Assembly: GCA_029204225.1 (NCBI GenBank)
Contig: MU832094.1
Coordinates: 1-64,000 of the forward strand
DNA length: 64,000 bases
Reading direction: 5' to 3'
Source of the DNA: Diphasiastrum complanatum
Lineage: Eukaryota > Streptophyta > Lycopodiopsida > Lycopodiales > Lycopodiaceae
In this document: positions 46,201-59,500 of the stretch, one piece after another
Layout: each line of letters begins with the position of its first letter
Position numbering within the stretch: position 1 is the first letter of the stretch
Position numbers and translations under genes: made by a program
Notes under the pieces: generated by a model
Told to the model about the DNA's origin: nothing
Databases searched by the model: none
Seen by the model: the letters and a program-made list of their open reading frames with translations, nothing else

Positions 46201-49200
46201 GATAAGTCTGATCAAGATTATGGAGATAGAGTTCATTGCCATAAGAAACCTTAGTTGTAGAAAAATCAAGAAAAAGAAAAGAGAACTTTGTGAAGTGACT
46301 CATGACAACTATATGGAGCTAAATTAGTAGTATTTAATAAGGTATAGAGGATGTCACGTTGTGGCACAAGCCATTGGAAAGTATTCATAGCAAGGGGAAG
46401 ATTGACCAGAGGTAGTCCAAACATGAAAGTACTCTCGAACGAGGAAGCAATAGTATAAAGTCATCCAGAAGCACAATGGAAAGGAAGTATGTATGATGCC
46501 CTAGTGTTGACGGATAAAGGGAAACACCACATTCATCCAAGAATGCCATTGGAATGTAGGAATTGATAGCATCATGTTAGCAGGCATACCCAAAGTCAAT
46601 TGGATAGACCAACCTTGCCACTGGAAGAGTACACAGGTAAGCATATAATACCCAAGGAATTGAGTCTTGACATCCAACGATAGTCCAAGTGATCCAAAGA
46701 GATGACAAATGGCGAGAAGCAACTACAACAAATGACATATCCATATAAGCCACACCTATGCCACAACTTTCAAGATCCAAAGAGACTTGGCCAAAATTGT
46801 TATCCCTCATAAGAAACTGTTGTAATGACTCCCCTAAAATAATCACAGACAACCCAACATAAAACTACATGTAACGGTACAATCTACAAAGGCCAAAGCG
46901 TAGCATCAAGAGCTTAGCAAAATGGACAGAAACTTCCAAGGCACTTGTATAGACCAACTATGAGTGGAAAACAATGGAGCTTGGATGGGTTTCTATGAGA
47001 GCACTTATTGATAGATTCAGAGCATACGGTTTTTGGTTTAGGATCACTTTTCAGTCGGAAGTGGATTTGATCGCATTGAGAATATACATGAATACGAGAT
47101 TGAGTTGGATATCATGCAAAGCACTAGGGTATACTATAATCTATGATAAGTAATTCAATTTAGATGGATTTCCAATGATAGATTCTAGATGGAAACTTAA
47201 GTCTCATTGAAAGATTCTAAACATGTACTCTATGATAAGAATCTAGAGTGCATCTTGATCTTCACATTGGAAACTTTTTTGGTGAGGATGATTTGCTACT
47301 TTTTGTAGATGACCAGTTCGAGTTGAGGTCTAATCATCCCTTGATCCTCCATGATCCAGAGTACCAAGTCAGAGTAATGGTGATTGACTAATCACATTCA
47401 TTTTGGGTACTTGATAGATTGATTGAAGGTAAACACAAGATGCTGATTTGTGGAAGAATTTAGATATCTTTCCAGTTCCCTAACTTCCACTTGCTAGGAC
47501 AGATATATTTTAAGGGGGGTTTGTTATGTCCTTGGTTAACCACAATTGGCCAATCTTTGACCAAGGCTATTGGGGAAACTCTAGTTAATGGTTAAGGGCC
47601 TCATGCAGTCCTAATCTTAGTAATAGCCGATAATATTAGTCATTGAGGTTGATGTGGGTCGTGGAGGCTAGGTTAGGGTCTCTGGAGGTGGCACCCCGAG
47701 TTTAAACATTGAGGAGGGGGATTACTAAATATACTAGGCTAGGGACTCTTGAGTTGTGAGAGGGGGTAGTCTCGACGAATCGTGATTCTTTGACTAACAA
47801 ATCATGATTCATCAATTAATTGTTTGGGTCCTATTCGAATAAAAAAGAATCGGGCCAAGTTCTTTGATTTGGAATGATTATTCAATTGTGCTAATTGTCA
47901 ACGGTTCCTCATTTTACCTTTTGACATTTTGATTACTATTCAAATGCTTACCTAGTGTACTGGGTGATGGATGTTTGGTTATGGATCATTGATAAATCAT
48001 AAATCACAATGATAAGTGGAAGTTGGAACATGGAATCTACTATCTAGTTTGTGAAGTTTCAATTGTGTCCATTCAACATTGCCACGCACTTTTGATTTGT
48101 CTAACACTAATATGGTTTTAGGCTTTAGCTTTCTACAGTGTATTCAATAGCAATCTAATATTTATAAGATTTTAGAAACATTGTAGAGGATATACATATT
48201 ATTTCAGATATTTTTTAGCATTATGTTTATAAAAATTTGTAATATTTTTTCTTGGCGATTCTTTTGGGGTGGACCCGGAATAACCAATGTTGTTTTAGCA
48301 GTGTGTGAGAATGCTATAGCAACTCAAGTTGGTGCCACACTAAGAAACGTTGTTCTACAACTTTTGACACGACTAGGTAGGAGCACAATTACTCCTACTT
48401 CCATGATCCTATTAACAATCTTTGCTTTCAACACCGGGTGGAGGAGAGTGTGATTGCAAAGAAGAAAAATACTAAATGCATCATCAAAATCAACCACTAA
48501 ATAAGGGCACATGCATAGCCATGCACACACATGCATGACTATATGAAACACCCTCGAGCAACATCATGTTAGAAAAAGGGTGGACTGGAGCACATCCATG
48601 CAATACCAATGAAGCTGGTAGATAATCAAGATGAAAATTCATTAACAATGTAGGAGGTGCCAACAAAGGGAGGCCGCCAAACACATTATCTGGCTAAAGG
48701 GTTGTGTGTCTCCTATTCCATGGCGATTCATCTTCAGGGGAGGAGGAATGAAGGAGATGCTTTTGGCATGAATAGGCATTATTTCCATGTGAGGAGACAT
48801 ACCCTGTGCAGGACATCCCGGTATACACAGGACTCTTGACTTGGTCAGAAGAGAGTTTTATTGGCCAAAACTTAAGCCATATGTGATTAAGTGCAAGCCT
48901 TGTCAACTAGCTAAGGCTGAACGCTTTAAGGCTGGTGGTTTGTTACATCCATTGGATATCCTTGATAAAAGATGGGAAAGTATGTCGATGGACTTTATAG
49001 TTGGACTTCCAAAGACGCAACGGCGAAATGATTCTATTTGGGTTGTAGTGGACAAGTTAACTAAGGTAGATGCATTCATACCAGTTAAGTCAACTATCAA
49101 GGCTTCTGAGTTAGCCCAGATCTTTGTTGAAAGATTATTTCGGTTCTATGGACTATTGAGTGACATTGTTAGTGATAGAGATCCTAAGTTCATAGGTCAC

Positions 49201-50511
49201 TTCTGGTTAGCAGTATTTTTATAAACTAGAAACTTCTCTTAGTTTTAGTTCTTTTGATCATTCTGAATCTGATGGCCAGACGGAAAGGACTAAATGGAGG
49301 ATTTGTTGACATATGTTTCTCACAAGCAATCTCATTGGGAAGACTACATTCCTGTGATTGAGTTTGCATACAATAGTAAAAAACATTCTGCTAATATAGG
49401 TTACAGTCATTTTATGCTTATGTACGGTTTTCAACCTAGATCTCCTGTTAATGTGGAGACGAAATTTCCTTCATGATATGTGTTGCAAGTGGCTAAGGAT
49501 AGTATCCATAGTGCTTAGGACAGAGCTAAGCACTATGTTGATCGTAAGAGATCTCCCAGACATTTTAAAGTTGATGACTGGGTATATCCTAGAATTCCAA
49601 AAGATTCTAGGACGTTATGTACTAGGAAGCATTATAAACTGTCTACCATATTTTGTGGACCATTCAGGATTGTACGAAAAATTGGTTCTTTAGCTTACAA
49701 ACTGGGTCTTCAAGGCAAATCTACTGCACACCCAGGATTTCATGTGAGCTTGTTAAAATTAAGTTTACATGAAGGTGATACAGTTGGATCTGATGAGGAT
49801 TTATCACATCTAGAAGATTTATCACTTAGAAAGTACTCAGAACCAGAGATAAACAATTGAGAAATCTTTCTATCTCTGAGTGCTTAATCTGGTGGAAGGG
49901 TCGGACTGAGTGATGATTCGTGGTCCATGTCTTGCATATAAGATTCGGCATAATCTTGGATACACGATACTCCAGTACTTGAGATTATTGGTCACGCCAC
50001 GTTATTTCGGACGGGGCCAGTAATGTGAATCAGATTCTCATTTTGGTCCCATCTAAAAGATGGTGGAGACAGGAAAAAATGAGAATGGAATAGAGATTTA
50101 CTCACAGGGGTCTCAGGTTTCTAAGAAAGATAAGAAGATAGCATAACAGTTCTCTATCCGAGGTGGGTTACTATTTCGGAATGGGAAAATTTGTGTACCA
50201 GTGGATGATGAGTTAAAGAAGAAGATTTTTTATGAGTGTCATGACGTTCCCTGTGCAGGCCATCCGGGTATACACAAGACTTTGGACTTGGTCAGAAGAG
50301 AGTTTTAATAACCTTGTGAGGCCCAGACACATTAAATGGAATTAGTACATGGGTTTAGGACTGTTAATGCATGTGTAGAGTATCAATAGCAATGAAAAGA
50401 GCTTTTGAGGAGTTTAGGTTTTGCATGGGCAAATGCACAAGGGGGCTTTGGGGCTATATAGCCTAGTGAAAACTCGCCCATCTCCATTCCTGTTTTGCTG
50501 ATTCATTGCAA

Positions 50512-50557
<46 letters not shown>

Positions 50558-53500
50558 ACTTGTCTCCTATACCTGACTCGGGGGGGAGGCTGCTGGAGAT
50601 TGATCAGTTGCATCTATTTGGTTGGGTGGTTTTGCTCCACAGTGTGTTCTCTTGTGTTTTGACTTCTAAGCAGGATCTTGAGGAGCTTTTCCTTACAAAA
50701 ACTTAATCTCCTAGTACTGTTCACATATTTATAGGTAAGTTTTCATGTTGAAATCTAAAGTTAATGAATCAGTTTTAGATTAAAATTTAAAATTCTGAGT
50801 AATGTACTCGGCTGTTTCCCCGTCTGATCAATGATTTTGTGTACTTAATCTGGTCAATTTTGGTGCACTTTCCTGGTATGAGTGCATGAAATCAGCTACC
50901 GGGTGCACCTACTTGACAGTTTCTGTTTCTCCCAGATAGATGATTATTAGCTTTGTTCTACTTTGCATCCCTTATAATGCCATTTCTGACACCTGGGATT
51001 ACTGTCTTGGTTTACACAGATGCTGATGGGCGTGTTACAGGACCTGATGCTGTTAATTTCTTTTCTTTGTCACAGCTTCCTAGATCAGAGCTTAAAAAGG
51101 TTTGTCCTTTTTGAGCTATGCCCATGTGATTGGTTGAGTAGATTCTGGTGTGTCTGCCACCTGTCTTGTATTATCAGAAAAGATTGTGTAGAAAGAATAA
51201 CCTGGAAGTGTACTTCAATGGTAGATGTTCATTGTTGTCTTGTATACATTTTGGATGCTACTTTGTAGCCTTTCCTATTTGACATGTTAGCTTGTGAGTT
51301 TTCCTGAATTTGAGCTCCTCTGATTACATGTTAGCTTGTGAGTTTAGTGCTCAAAACTTCACAATTTAGAAGAAGATATTAATTGTTTTTGAGTCATTTG
51401 CTCACGTCTGTCTTTTTAGGTAATAGGGATTGCAGTACATATACATGTGTGCCTACCATTTAGTTACTCATGTTAACAAAACATATGCTCTTGCTACGTA
51501 GATTTCATTCCGAATATAAATTCTTGAAATAGTGCTATAAGAGGGACTCCAATTCTTCGTACAAATAAAGACATAAGACATTACAATAATTCAGCATCAA
51601 ATAGTGAAGAAAATCATACACGTTCTAAAAACTACTGGTAAGTACAAGAACTTCAGTCTTCCATATCGTCTCATAATTGATCCAAGGAACAATCAAATCA
51701 TCTGAAATTGAATTTGAATCAGAGTGCACTCATTGCCATTTAAGAAAGCAAGCCCTAAACTAGAGTATGACAACACTGTCATGTGAAATCTAGAGCACAT
51801 GGACTATTACAACCATGATAGGTCTCTTAGAGAAGTCTCAAACGCTCAAAAAGCTCAAAAAATTACAAATCAGCACTAGCCTCTTTCTAAAACAACCTTG
51901 AACTATCTTTAACGAGGCCCATCATTACAATCTACTTTTGGGGTCCCATATATATAACTTCTAATCACAAAGACTCTTCTTTATACAAAATGCTAGTACT
52001 TGAGAGAGAATATATTACCAACCGTCTTCTTGCAAAGGAACATCAAAAAACGGCATGTGCCTATGGTATTGTGAAGGGATAGATTTCACCAAAAACTAGG
52101 GGGGTTTGGTGTCACCACAAACTTGAAGGCATGAAGATATTTCACTTGTATTTACGTTTTGTATCGATTTTGAAAATAACTTATAAGATAGGTCAAGTTC
52201 AAAATAGCACGTTTTGACATACTTGGATGCCTATGTGATGCTCATGGAGATCATCGAAGTTTGAATTGGAGCCAAATGTCATGAATCAGTCAAGATACTT
52301 TACCATTCTTTGTATGTGTAATTACTCCATGCAGACCATGTTGGAACAATGGTAGTTGTAGCGTAATGTTTTGTGATATTGAGTTTCCTCTTATGTTACA
52401 TGCTAGCTACGCTTGGATATTGTGTTAGGGAAATTATGCACCTGAGATCAATTGTTTAATTTTTGGGCAGGCTGTCTGCAAGGTTATATTCATGTTTGCA
52501 AATATGTATTGTTAAGATTCCATCTAGAGCGATGACACCAATCATCTCTTAGAAAGCTTCTCGGGATTAAGTAATTTTATCATTGATAATGGAAAATGAA
52601 GATAATACAGAATTTCTTGACCAAATTTTGATGTGGATGTAGGTGTGGGCTGTTGCTGATTCAAAACGACAAGGGTTTCTTGGCTTCAAGGAGTTTGTTG
52701 GTGCTATGCAAGTACGGCCAAATATTTACATATTGAGTGCAACATTTTTTTCATCAAAAATCAGATTTAAATTTTTATGTTTGTGTATTTTTAAGGAGCC
52801 TCAGCTATTGACCAAGAGTATCAGTTGCTTTCTCGTAATGCGTCTTTACTAGATTGTTTGTAGGTTTTATTTTGTTATCTTTGCTCCATTACATCTTAAA
52901 TTTGGTTTTGTGGCTCAAAATAGGAGTCATTATTATGAAAACCATCATGCGTGGCACCTTGCTCAATTCACTTGCTGTTGTCATTGTGGCTATTGAAAAG
53001 AATATGCTATTTTTCAGTAGTTGTCATTTGTGCACATTTGAAGGCATTCTCTCTTTACATACATTTTGTCATTTGGCATGGACATTCATAAGCATGTACT
53101 CGTGGAACACAATGAACGGTTTGATAAATGCTTCTTTAAGTAGTCACATTTTTGTTCATTCAAATGTCAATGCAAGACCATGGTGTTTAATTGATTAGCC
53201 AAAGATTTATTTACAAGGTTTACAACTGTGGCAAATTTAGTTGGTAGATGCATTTGTGTACCTTGGATTGTTCGCTCATATGATGAGTGTGACATCTAGG
53301 TTGTAAGGCACACTTTGCATGCACAAAAATTGTAAATATGAGATCATGATCTTGTTGGTGGTGGTTAACTTATGAAAGGTCATTTGAGGTAGTTATGAGG
53401 TAATAGAAATGTTACATTTCTTTGAATCAAAATACTCATCATATATGGATCTATAATCATCCAAACTTTTTGGTAGGTGATACCTACTTAAGTTGTTTGA

Positions 53501-56500
53501 ATGCAGCCTCCCTCTTAGCCTGTTATTTGAATGCAGCCTCCCACTTAGCCTAGGTTTTGAAGCTCCATCAAGCCTTAGATCTATAGTATGGTGTGGATTT
53601 TCTCAGTGACACTAATAATTAGGGGCCTATTCACCTCTATGGCAGTAACGAACCTTGGTTCAAACTCGTTTGAAAACCCAAATGTTTACAAATATCAAAC
53701 AGAATTTTATGAGCCCCAAGATTCTAAAAAGAGGTCGACGGGCCCAAAATTGTTCACGAGCCTAAGTGGGCCAAAAATAAAATAAGTTCCTAGACCAATC
53801 CTTATCAAAATGTTTATTATCTAATATTTTGGGGCATGTCTCTATTTTGAGTGTCTCTTATTCAGCGATGGTCCATGTTTGCTGGTGGCTGTGTAATGTG
53901 GTAATGTTATTGAATTTATGGCTTCTCGTGAGACGATTAGGAGGTTTGTTGCGTGAAAGATAACATCCTTTGTTATATATAGTAGGACGCATCAGAACGA
54001 CGTTCCGGAGGCATATGGTTCCGGAATGAGCGTTCTGGAATGTCGGAACCCAGGGTTAGATACATGGTATTCTCATGCCCGGTTCCCTCTTACAACTATG
54101 GCACTATTGCTCTATGAACTATGTTCAGAAAAGAAACCGATTAATCATTAAAATTTAGACCATACATTCTAAATATTTCCAATTATTTTGGCAACGTCAT
54201 CATTCCCTAGTTTATCCTAGAAGAGATGGATGCTCGAGCATAGTCACAAAGAATGGCAATTCAAAGGTCTTGGAATTGCTGAATATTTTGCCAAAAGCAT
54301 GAATCTGTTCTGGAAATCCAGCTCATAAATGTGACTAGTTTGCTAAAATTTGTGCACAAGGAATAGGGTTGCTGAAAATTTTCATAATTATATTACAAGT
54401 GATTAGGACATTAGTCACTGTATTATCTTTCTTTTGCACATCTATATAGTATTGTCAGTAAAATTAAAGTTTTTAACATGTTTTTACATTGATTTCACAA
54501 AGCTTAGAATATGATATATGATATTTAAATGTGTTTAAGATGGTTTTTTATAGCTATTTTTCTTTCTAAGACGTAAAAAATTTACAAAAAAAAACCCGGA
54601 AAAAAAAAGGGTTCTGGAATGGAACGTTCCGAAATTTCTGGAATGTTCCGGAATGAGCGTTCCGGAACGTGATTAGAACTCTATGTTCCGGAATGCAACG
54701 CATCTATGATAGTAGGTTGAATGATTTTGTTGCTTTTACATGCTGGTTATCCACTATATATATATACTATGAATGTACAGAAAGATTTCTGTAAGTAAAT
54801 CTACTTTAAGCAGTCTACAAGCCTAGAAAAAACTGTCTGAGGACTGATCGACAAGCTTAATTAGTCAGTAATAGATACTGCTTAGTATTAGATGCTGATA
54901 AGTTTCCTTAAAGTACTTAGAAGAACTGCGAAGTGGAGCGTACAATACAATCAACATGCAAATTGCACAGTCCTAACTGAGAAGACCAGATACTAGATAG
55001 TGTCGAAAGTCCGTTGCATGTATTCGCGGTCATGAAGGGTCGACAAAGGACTGACTGTCCTCTGAATATGTTTGATTTGAGTTGGGTCGACAACGATTCG
55101 ACTATTTGTCAAATGTATTTGGAGTAGTGCAGGGTTGAATTCGATTGTCCTCCGAATATGTTTCGAGTTGGTGTCGATTAAAGGACTGTGCATGGGGGGA
55201 GCTTTGTTTTCTTTGTATTTTTGTAGGTCCTTTGTCTGCAGCAGGTTCCTGTGTAAAATACTAGGTCTGGGACACTGTCATGGATACCTGAAATGAAATA
55301 ACTGGTAATTTACAGTGGCAACTGGATCAAATGGGGTTTGAAGTGGAATATCAACACAATTGTCCATCTTCCATCTTCTTTTTTGGGGCATCCAAATCTT
55401 CATTTGGGTAGCATCATCATATTCATTTTGAAGCTTTGGCATTCTCCTTATATTGACAGTATGGACATTGTCTTCAGTGGATCAGGGAGACTGATGGTAT
55501 AGATGTCAAGGACACTTATTTGGACCATGGACCTGCGCTTTATTAATTTTCATTTGAACCCATCACTTACAATGGACATTTTTCCAATTGAAGTGCATTT
55601 ATTGGGCCTCAAAAGTTGGCCTTTGACTTGCACCTCCACCATGTAGCTGAGGGCCATATTGATTGTAAATAGGCCTATGAGTGTGTTACAATCTCAAAAC
55701 CCTAAACCGCCAGGTGCCGGTCATCAAAGAAACCGAACGATCACGATCCACCCCGCCGTAGGACCTAATCTGGGTCCACCCTCCGTGCCCTGGCCCATGA
55801 CCTGCAACAAGCAAGATCCGACCTCCAACCCTGACAGCGTCCCATACCACTGCCAAGGCCATCAACCATCTCCTACCTCAGGCTAGCACTCCTCCTGGCT
55901 GTGCACAAGCGGTCTCCATCCACCTTCTCCTCGGTAGATAGAATGAATGGATTAAGACCTCCTCTCCTTGTATACCTCCAACGTAGGAGTCTCCAAGCCT
56001 AGCACACATCCTGACATGACACGTGGCGACCATGCAGGTCCACGAGTCACTGATCAAGTCAACGGGCCCAATCAACATTCGGTTTCAATTGGGTTTGGGA
56101 CCCAAGGGAGCTGGGTCCCTAAAGGGCTCACTTACTGCGGGTCAGAGGGCCAGATGGGCAGGCATTGGGCATATCTGATTGCCCCAGGATTTCTGATGAG
56201 GAGATGCAGAGGTTGTCTTGTATGTACAGGCCCGACGTTGCATCACAGGGTTCTAGACAGGGACAGGTAGCAGGAGCAGCTATAGGCTCACAGGCAGGCA
56301 GGCAGGGCCTACCACGGGTGCATCACGGGCAGGGCATGGTATAGGTGCAGGGCCTAGTACATCACGGGCAGGGCATGGTACAGGTGCATGGCCGAGTACA
56401 ATACGTTCAGTTCCATCCGCAGTAGCAGGGCTTGGTTCAGAGCCATGAGCATCACATGTTGGATCAGTGGCAGTGGGTCCTTCTCGTCCCTCCTCTTCTT

Positions 56501-59500
56501 CGGCAGCAGATGCACCACATGCTTCGACAAGTCCTGCTAGAGAGAGTGACATCCCTCCAGGACGATCAAACACGCCCACAGATCAGCCATCCATTGGGCA
56601 TGCTAGACCACGAGCGCCATATATACAGCAGAGAGGGGTTAGGCCCAGACAGTAGACGCTTGATTGATGCGGGTGGCAGAGTGAGTAGCAGGCCTGGTGC
56701 ACTCGACTTGCTGGTGGCCAGTTCTTTTACGAGTGCAGCATTCCTTTTGCTGTTGCTGACACTTGGGTGTTCAGGGAGTTCTGTGCATAGATGGCGGCCG
56801 TGGATGCTACATGGACACCTCCTAGGCAAGAGGCACTGCGAGGCAGGATGCTTCGTCAGGAGGAGGAGACCATCACGCGGGAGCCGAGTTCCATTCGCTT
56901 AGCTTCCCAGACGTAAGTACTTTGTCTTTATAAACTCTTTGCATGTGTTTAGGGTTTAATGGTGGCGCAATTTTTGCATGTGGCTAATGGGTGTTTTGTG
57001 GCAGGTATGGATGCACGATATTGATGATGGATGGACCGACGTTCGTCGGCGATCCGTCATCAATATCTTGGTTTCTTGCCCGCTTGGCACAATATTCCTA
57101 CGTGGCGTGGATGCCACTCGAGGTGGTGGGGCCATCACAGCCGACTTCATATGGGAGCATGTTAGAGATGTTATTGCTGACATCGGGGTGGAGCACATGG
57201 TTCAGGTTGTCACAGACAACGTTGCGAACTGCAAGCAGATGGGCGAGATTATGATGAGGGAGCACCCCAGCATTGTGTGGACACCCTGTGCTGCACATTG
57301 CATAGAATTGCTCATCCATGACCTGTGGACACTTCCATGGATTAGAGAGGTATAGTTTTTTCCATTTGCTATGCTTTCTTCCTTGACGCTTCTCCATGCT
57401 GCTAAACACATCTCAACTACTGTCTAAACTTTTTATTGGATGTCTGTGTTGCAGATCACTTCTACGGCCATGTGCCTGGTCACTTTTGTCACCAGGAAGA
57501 GGCGCGTGTTGGCCCTATTCCGCACCTTCTCGACCCTAAACCTAAAGAAGCCAGCACCTACACACTTTGCGTTTTACTTAGAGTGATTGATAGTAGTGAA
57601 GGACGCATTGCGGCGAATGGTTTCCAGCAAGGCCTTTGGGGACTTTAGAGACATTGCACATGCGGCGTTTTTCCAGTCCACTGTGTTCGGTGATGAGTTC
57701 TGGACACATGCTGAGGAGATTGTTGGGGTCCTTCTACCCATTTTCAGAGTGCTGCGCCTGGTAGACCGTGAGGGGTGCGGGCTCATTTACGAGTTCATGG
57801 ACCGCATCGGCGAGGCGATTCTGACGTCAACCTTGGACAAGCACAAGTATGACTCTTCAGTGTCTAGTTTGTTGTTTCTCACTCAAGTTTGATGCGTTTC
57901 TTTTGTGCTACGGTGCACTGATAATTGTAATATGTTTGCTGCAGGCGGGACGAGATCTCGCGTATATGGGAGGCCAGATGGGACTACTTCCACTGACCCA
58001 TCCACGTCGTAGCCCACATGTTGCACCCCTTGTGGCGCGCTACCTAGGATTTGGACGATCGAGAGCTGCACCGGGATGGGTGGAGTACACGGAGCGCGTA
58101 TGGCCCGGACTAGGTATGTGTGAGAAATCACTTGGTAGCCTAAATACTGCAGTAGTGTACTCATTGCTAGTGTGTGAATTCGAGGGGACTTACACGTGCC
58201 ATGTTTTTTCTTCTGCCAACAGGTTCGATTCTGGCTAACATTGCCCCTTTCGATGGAGAGCAGAGTCGGTGGAGGGAGGATCAGCTGAGGCCCGTTACAT
58301 GGTGGTGCATCCACGGGCGCAGCATAGGTGACCTGCGGCGATTGGCCGAGAGAGTCCTTGCACAGGACTGTTCAGCATCCGCTTGTGAGCGGAATTGGAG
58401 CACTTGGGCCTTGTATCACACGCAGAAGAGGAACAGGTTATCCATCGAGCAGTGTAGGCGGTTGGTGTTTGTGAACACCAACGGTCGTATGTTGAGGCAC
58501 ACGCGAGGAGAGGGCCAGATGCTCGAGGTGAGTCACATCATTACCCCTTGTTTCTTGCTATGCTTTGACAAATTGAATTGCTTTCAACAAAATACCTGCC
58601 TGACAACAATGTATTGGTTTTGGTTGCAAGTGAACCCTAACACTTGCTTGGTGGATTCGGCAGCTGCTGCTCCTCGGGCACCACCCACGCAGGAGGAGAT
58701 GGATGATGAGATCCATAGAGAGTTCTATAGACAGGCACAGGCTGACGCACGGGCTTTACGGCGGCAGAGGAGGATAGAGAGGCAGAGAGATAGGGCTGAG
58801 GGGGGAGATGATGAGGGCTCGGAGGGTGGAGAGGAGCTTGGGAGCGTGCAGGCCCAGCAGGGGTCCCGTAGGCCAGGTGCAGGCCGCGCCGTTTTTTTCA
58901 AATTTTTTTACCGAAACCCCGATCTAGGGTTTAGGCAAATTTAAAAAAAAACAACGATTCTAAGAAGAAAAACGGGATTCCAAAGTTATTATAAAAAAAA
59001 CATACCGTCCGCCAAGATGAATCGATCAGACTTGTACACGCATTAAGGTGGCTCTGATACCAACTGTTACAATCTCGAAACCCTAAACCGCCAGGTGCCG
59101 GTCATCAAAGAAACCGAACCCACCCGGCCGTCCGTAGGACCTAATCCGGGTCCACCCTCCGTGCCTTGGCCGACAAGCAAGATCCGACCTCCAACCATGA
59201 CAGCGTCCCATACCACTGCCAAGGCCATCAGCCATCTCCTACCTTAGGTTAGCACTCCTCCTGGCTGTGCACAAGCGCTTCCCATCCACTTCTCCTAGGT
59301 AGATAGAATGAATGGATTAAGAGACCTCTCCTTGTATACCTCCAAGGTAGGAGTTTCCAAGCCTAGCACACATCCTGGAACATGACATGTGGCGACCATG
59401 TAGGTCCACGAGTCATTGATCAAGTCAACGGGCCCAATCAACATTCGGTTTTTATAGGGTTTGGGACCCAAGGGAGTTGGGTCCCTAACAGAGTGTTTGC

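Larger units (their letters stand above)
55684..59490 (-). mobile_element. LTR retroelement (3.8 kb) in EHD intron 3 carrying an antisense hAT transposase gene
   Basis: The exact target duplication GAGTG (55679-55683 and 59491-59495) brackets two LTRs of one family: 55684-56123 (the 3' LTR in element orientation) and 59065-59490 (the 5' LTR). The primer-binding site TGGTATCAGAGC on the minus strand is at 59062-59051, two bases from the 5' LTR. The LTRs are about 90 per cent alike by eye. The interior has no gag or pol; instead 56190-58940 is a plus-strand hAT transposase gene. No polypurine tract is visible next to the left LTR, whose inner edge lacks the expected terminal bases. The LTR family is that of the Ty3/gypsy copy at 1-1888, the likely source of trans-acting proteins. 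Confidence 0.88.

Noticed and set aside
46577..46852. Membrane-protein-like minus-strand frame
   Set aside because: Hydrophobic by composition only, no motif, and surrounded by decayed Ty3/gypsy sequence.
51020..51268. Open frame starting at the ATG in 51020 (MLMGVLQDL...)
   Set aside because: Wrong frame; the real reading is [14 protein letters not shown] with a splice donor at 51100.
55659..56902. Host genes in the short frames around 55659-56902
   Set aside because: They fall in the LTR and in the hAT linker; the frames differ from the one that carries hAT motifs.
59051..59062. tRNA gene suggested by TGGTATCAGAGC-type words (also 13245-13255, 30200, 42145-42156)
   Set aside because: These are retrotransposon primer-binding sites complementary to a tRNA 3' end; no cloverleaf is encoded.
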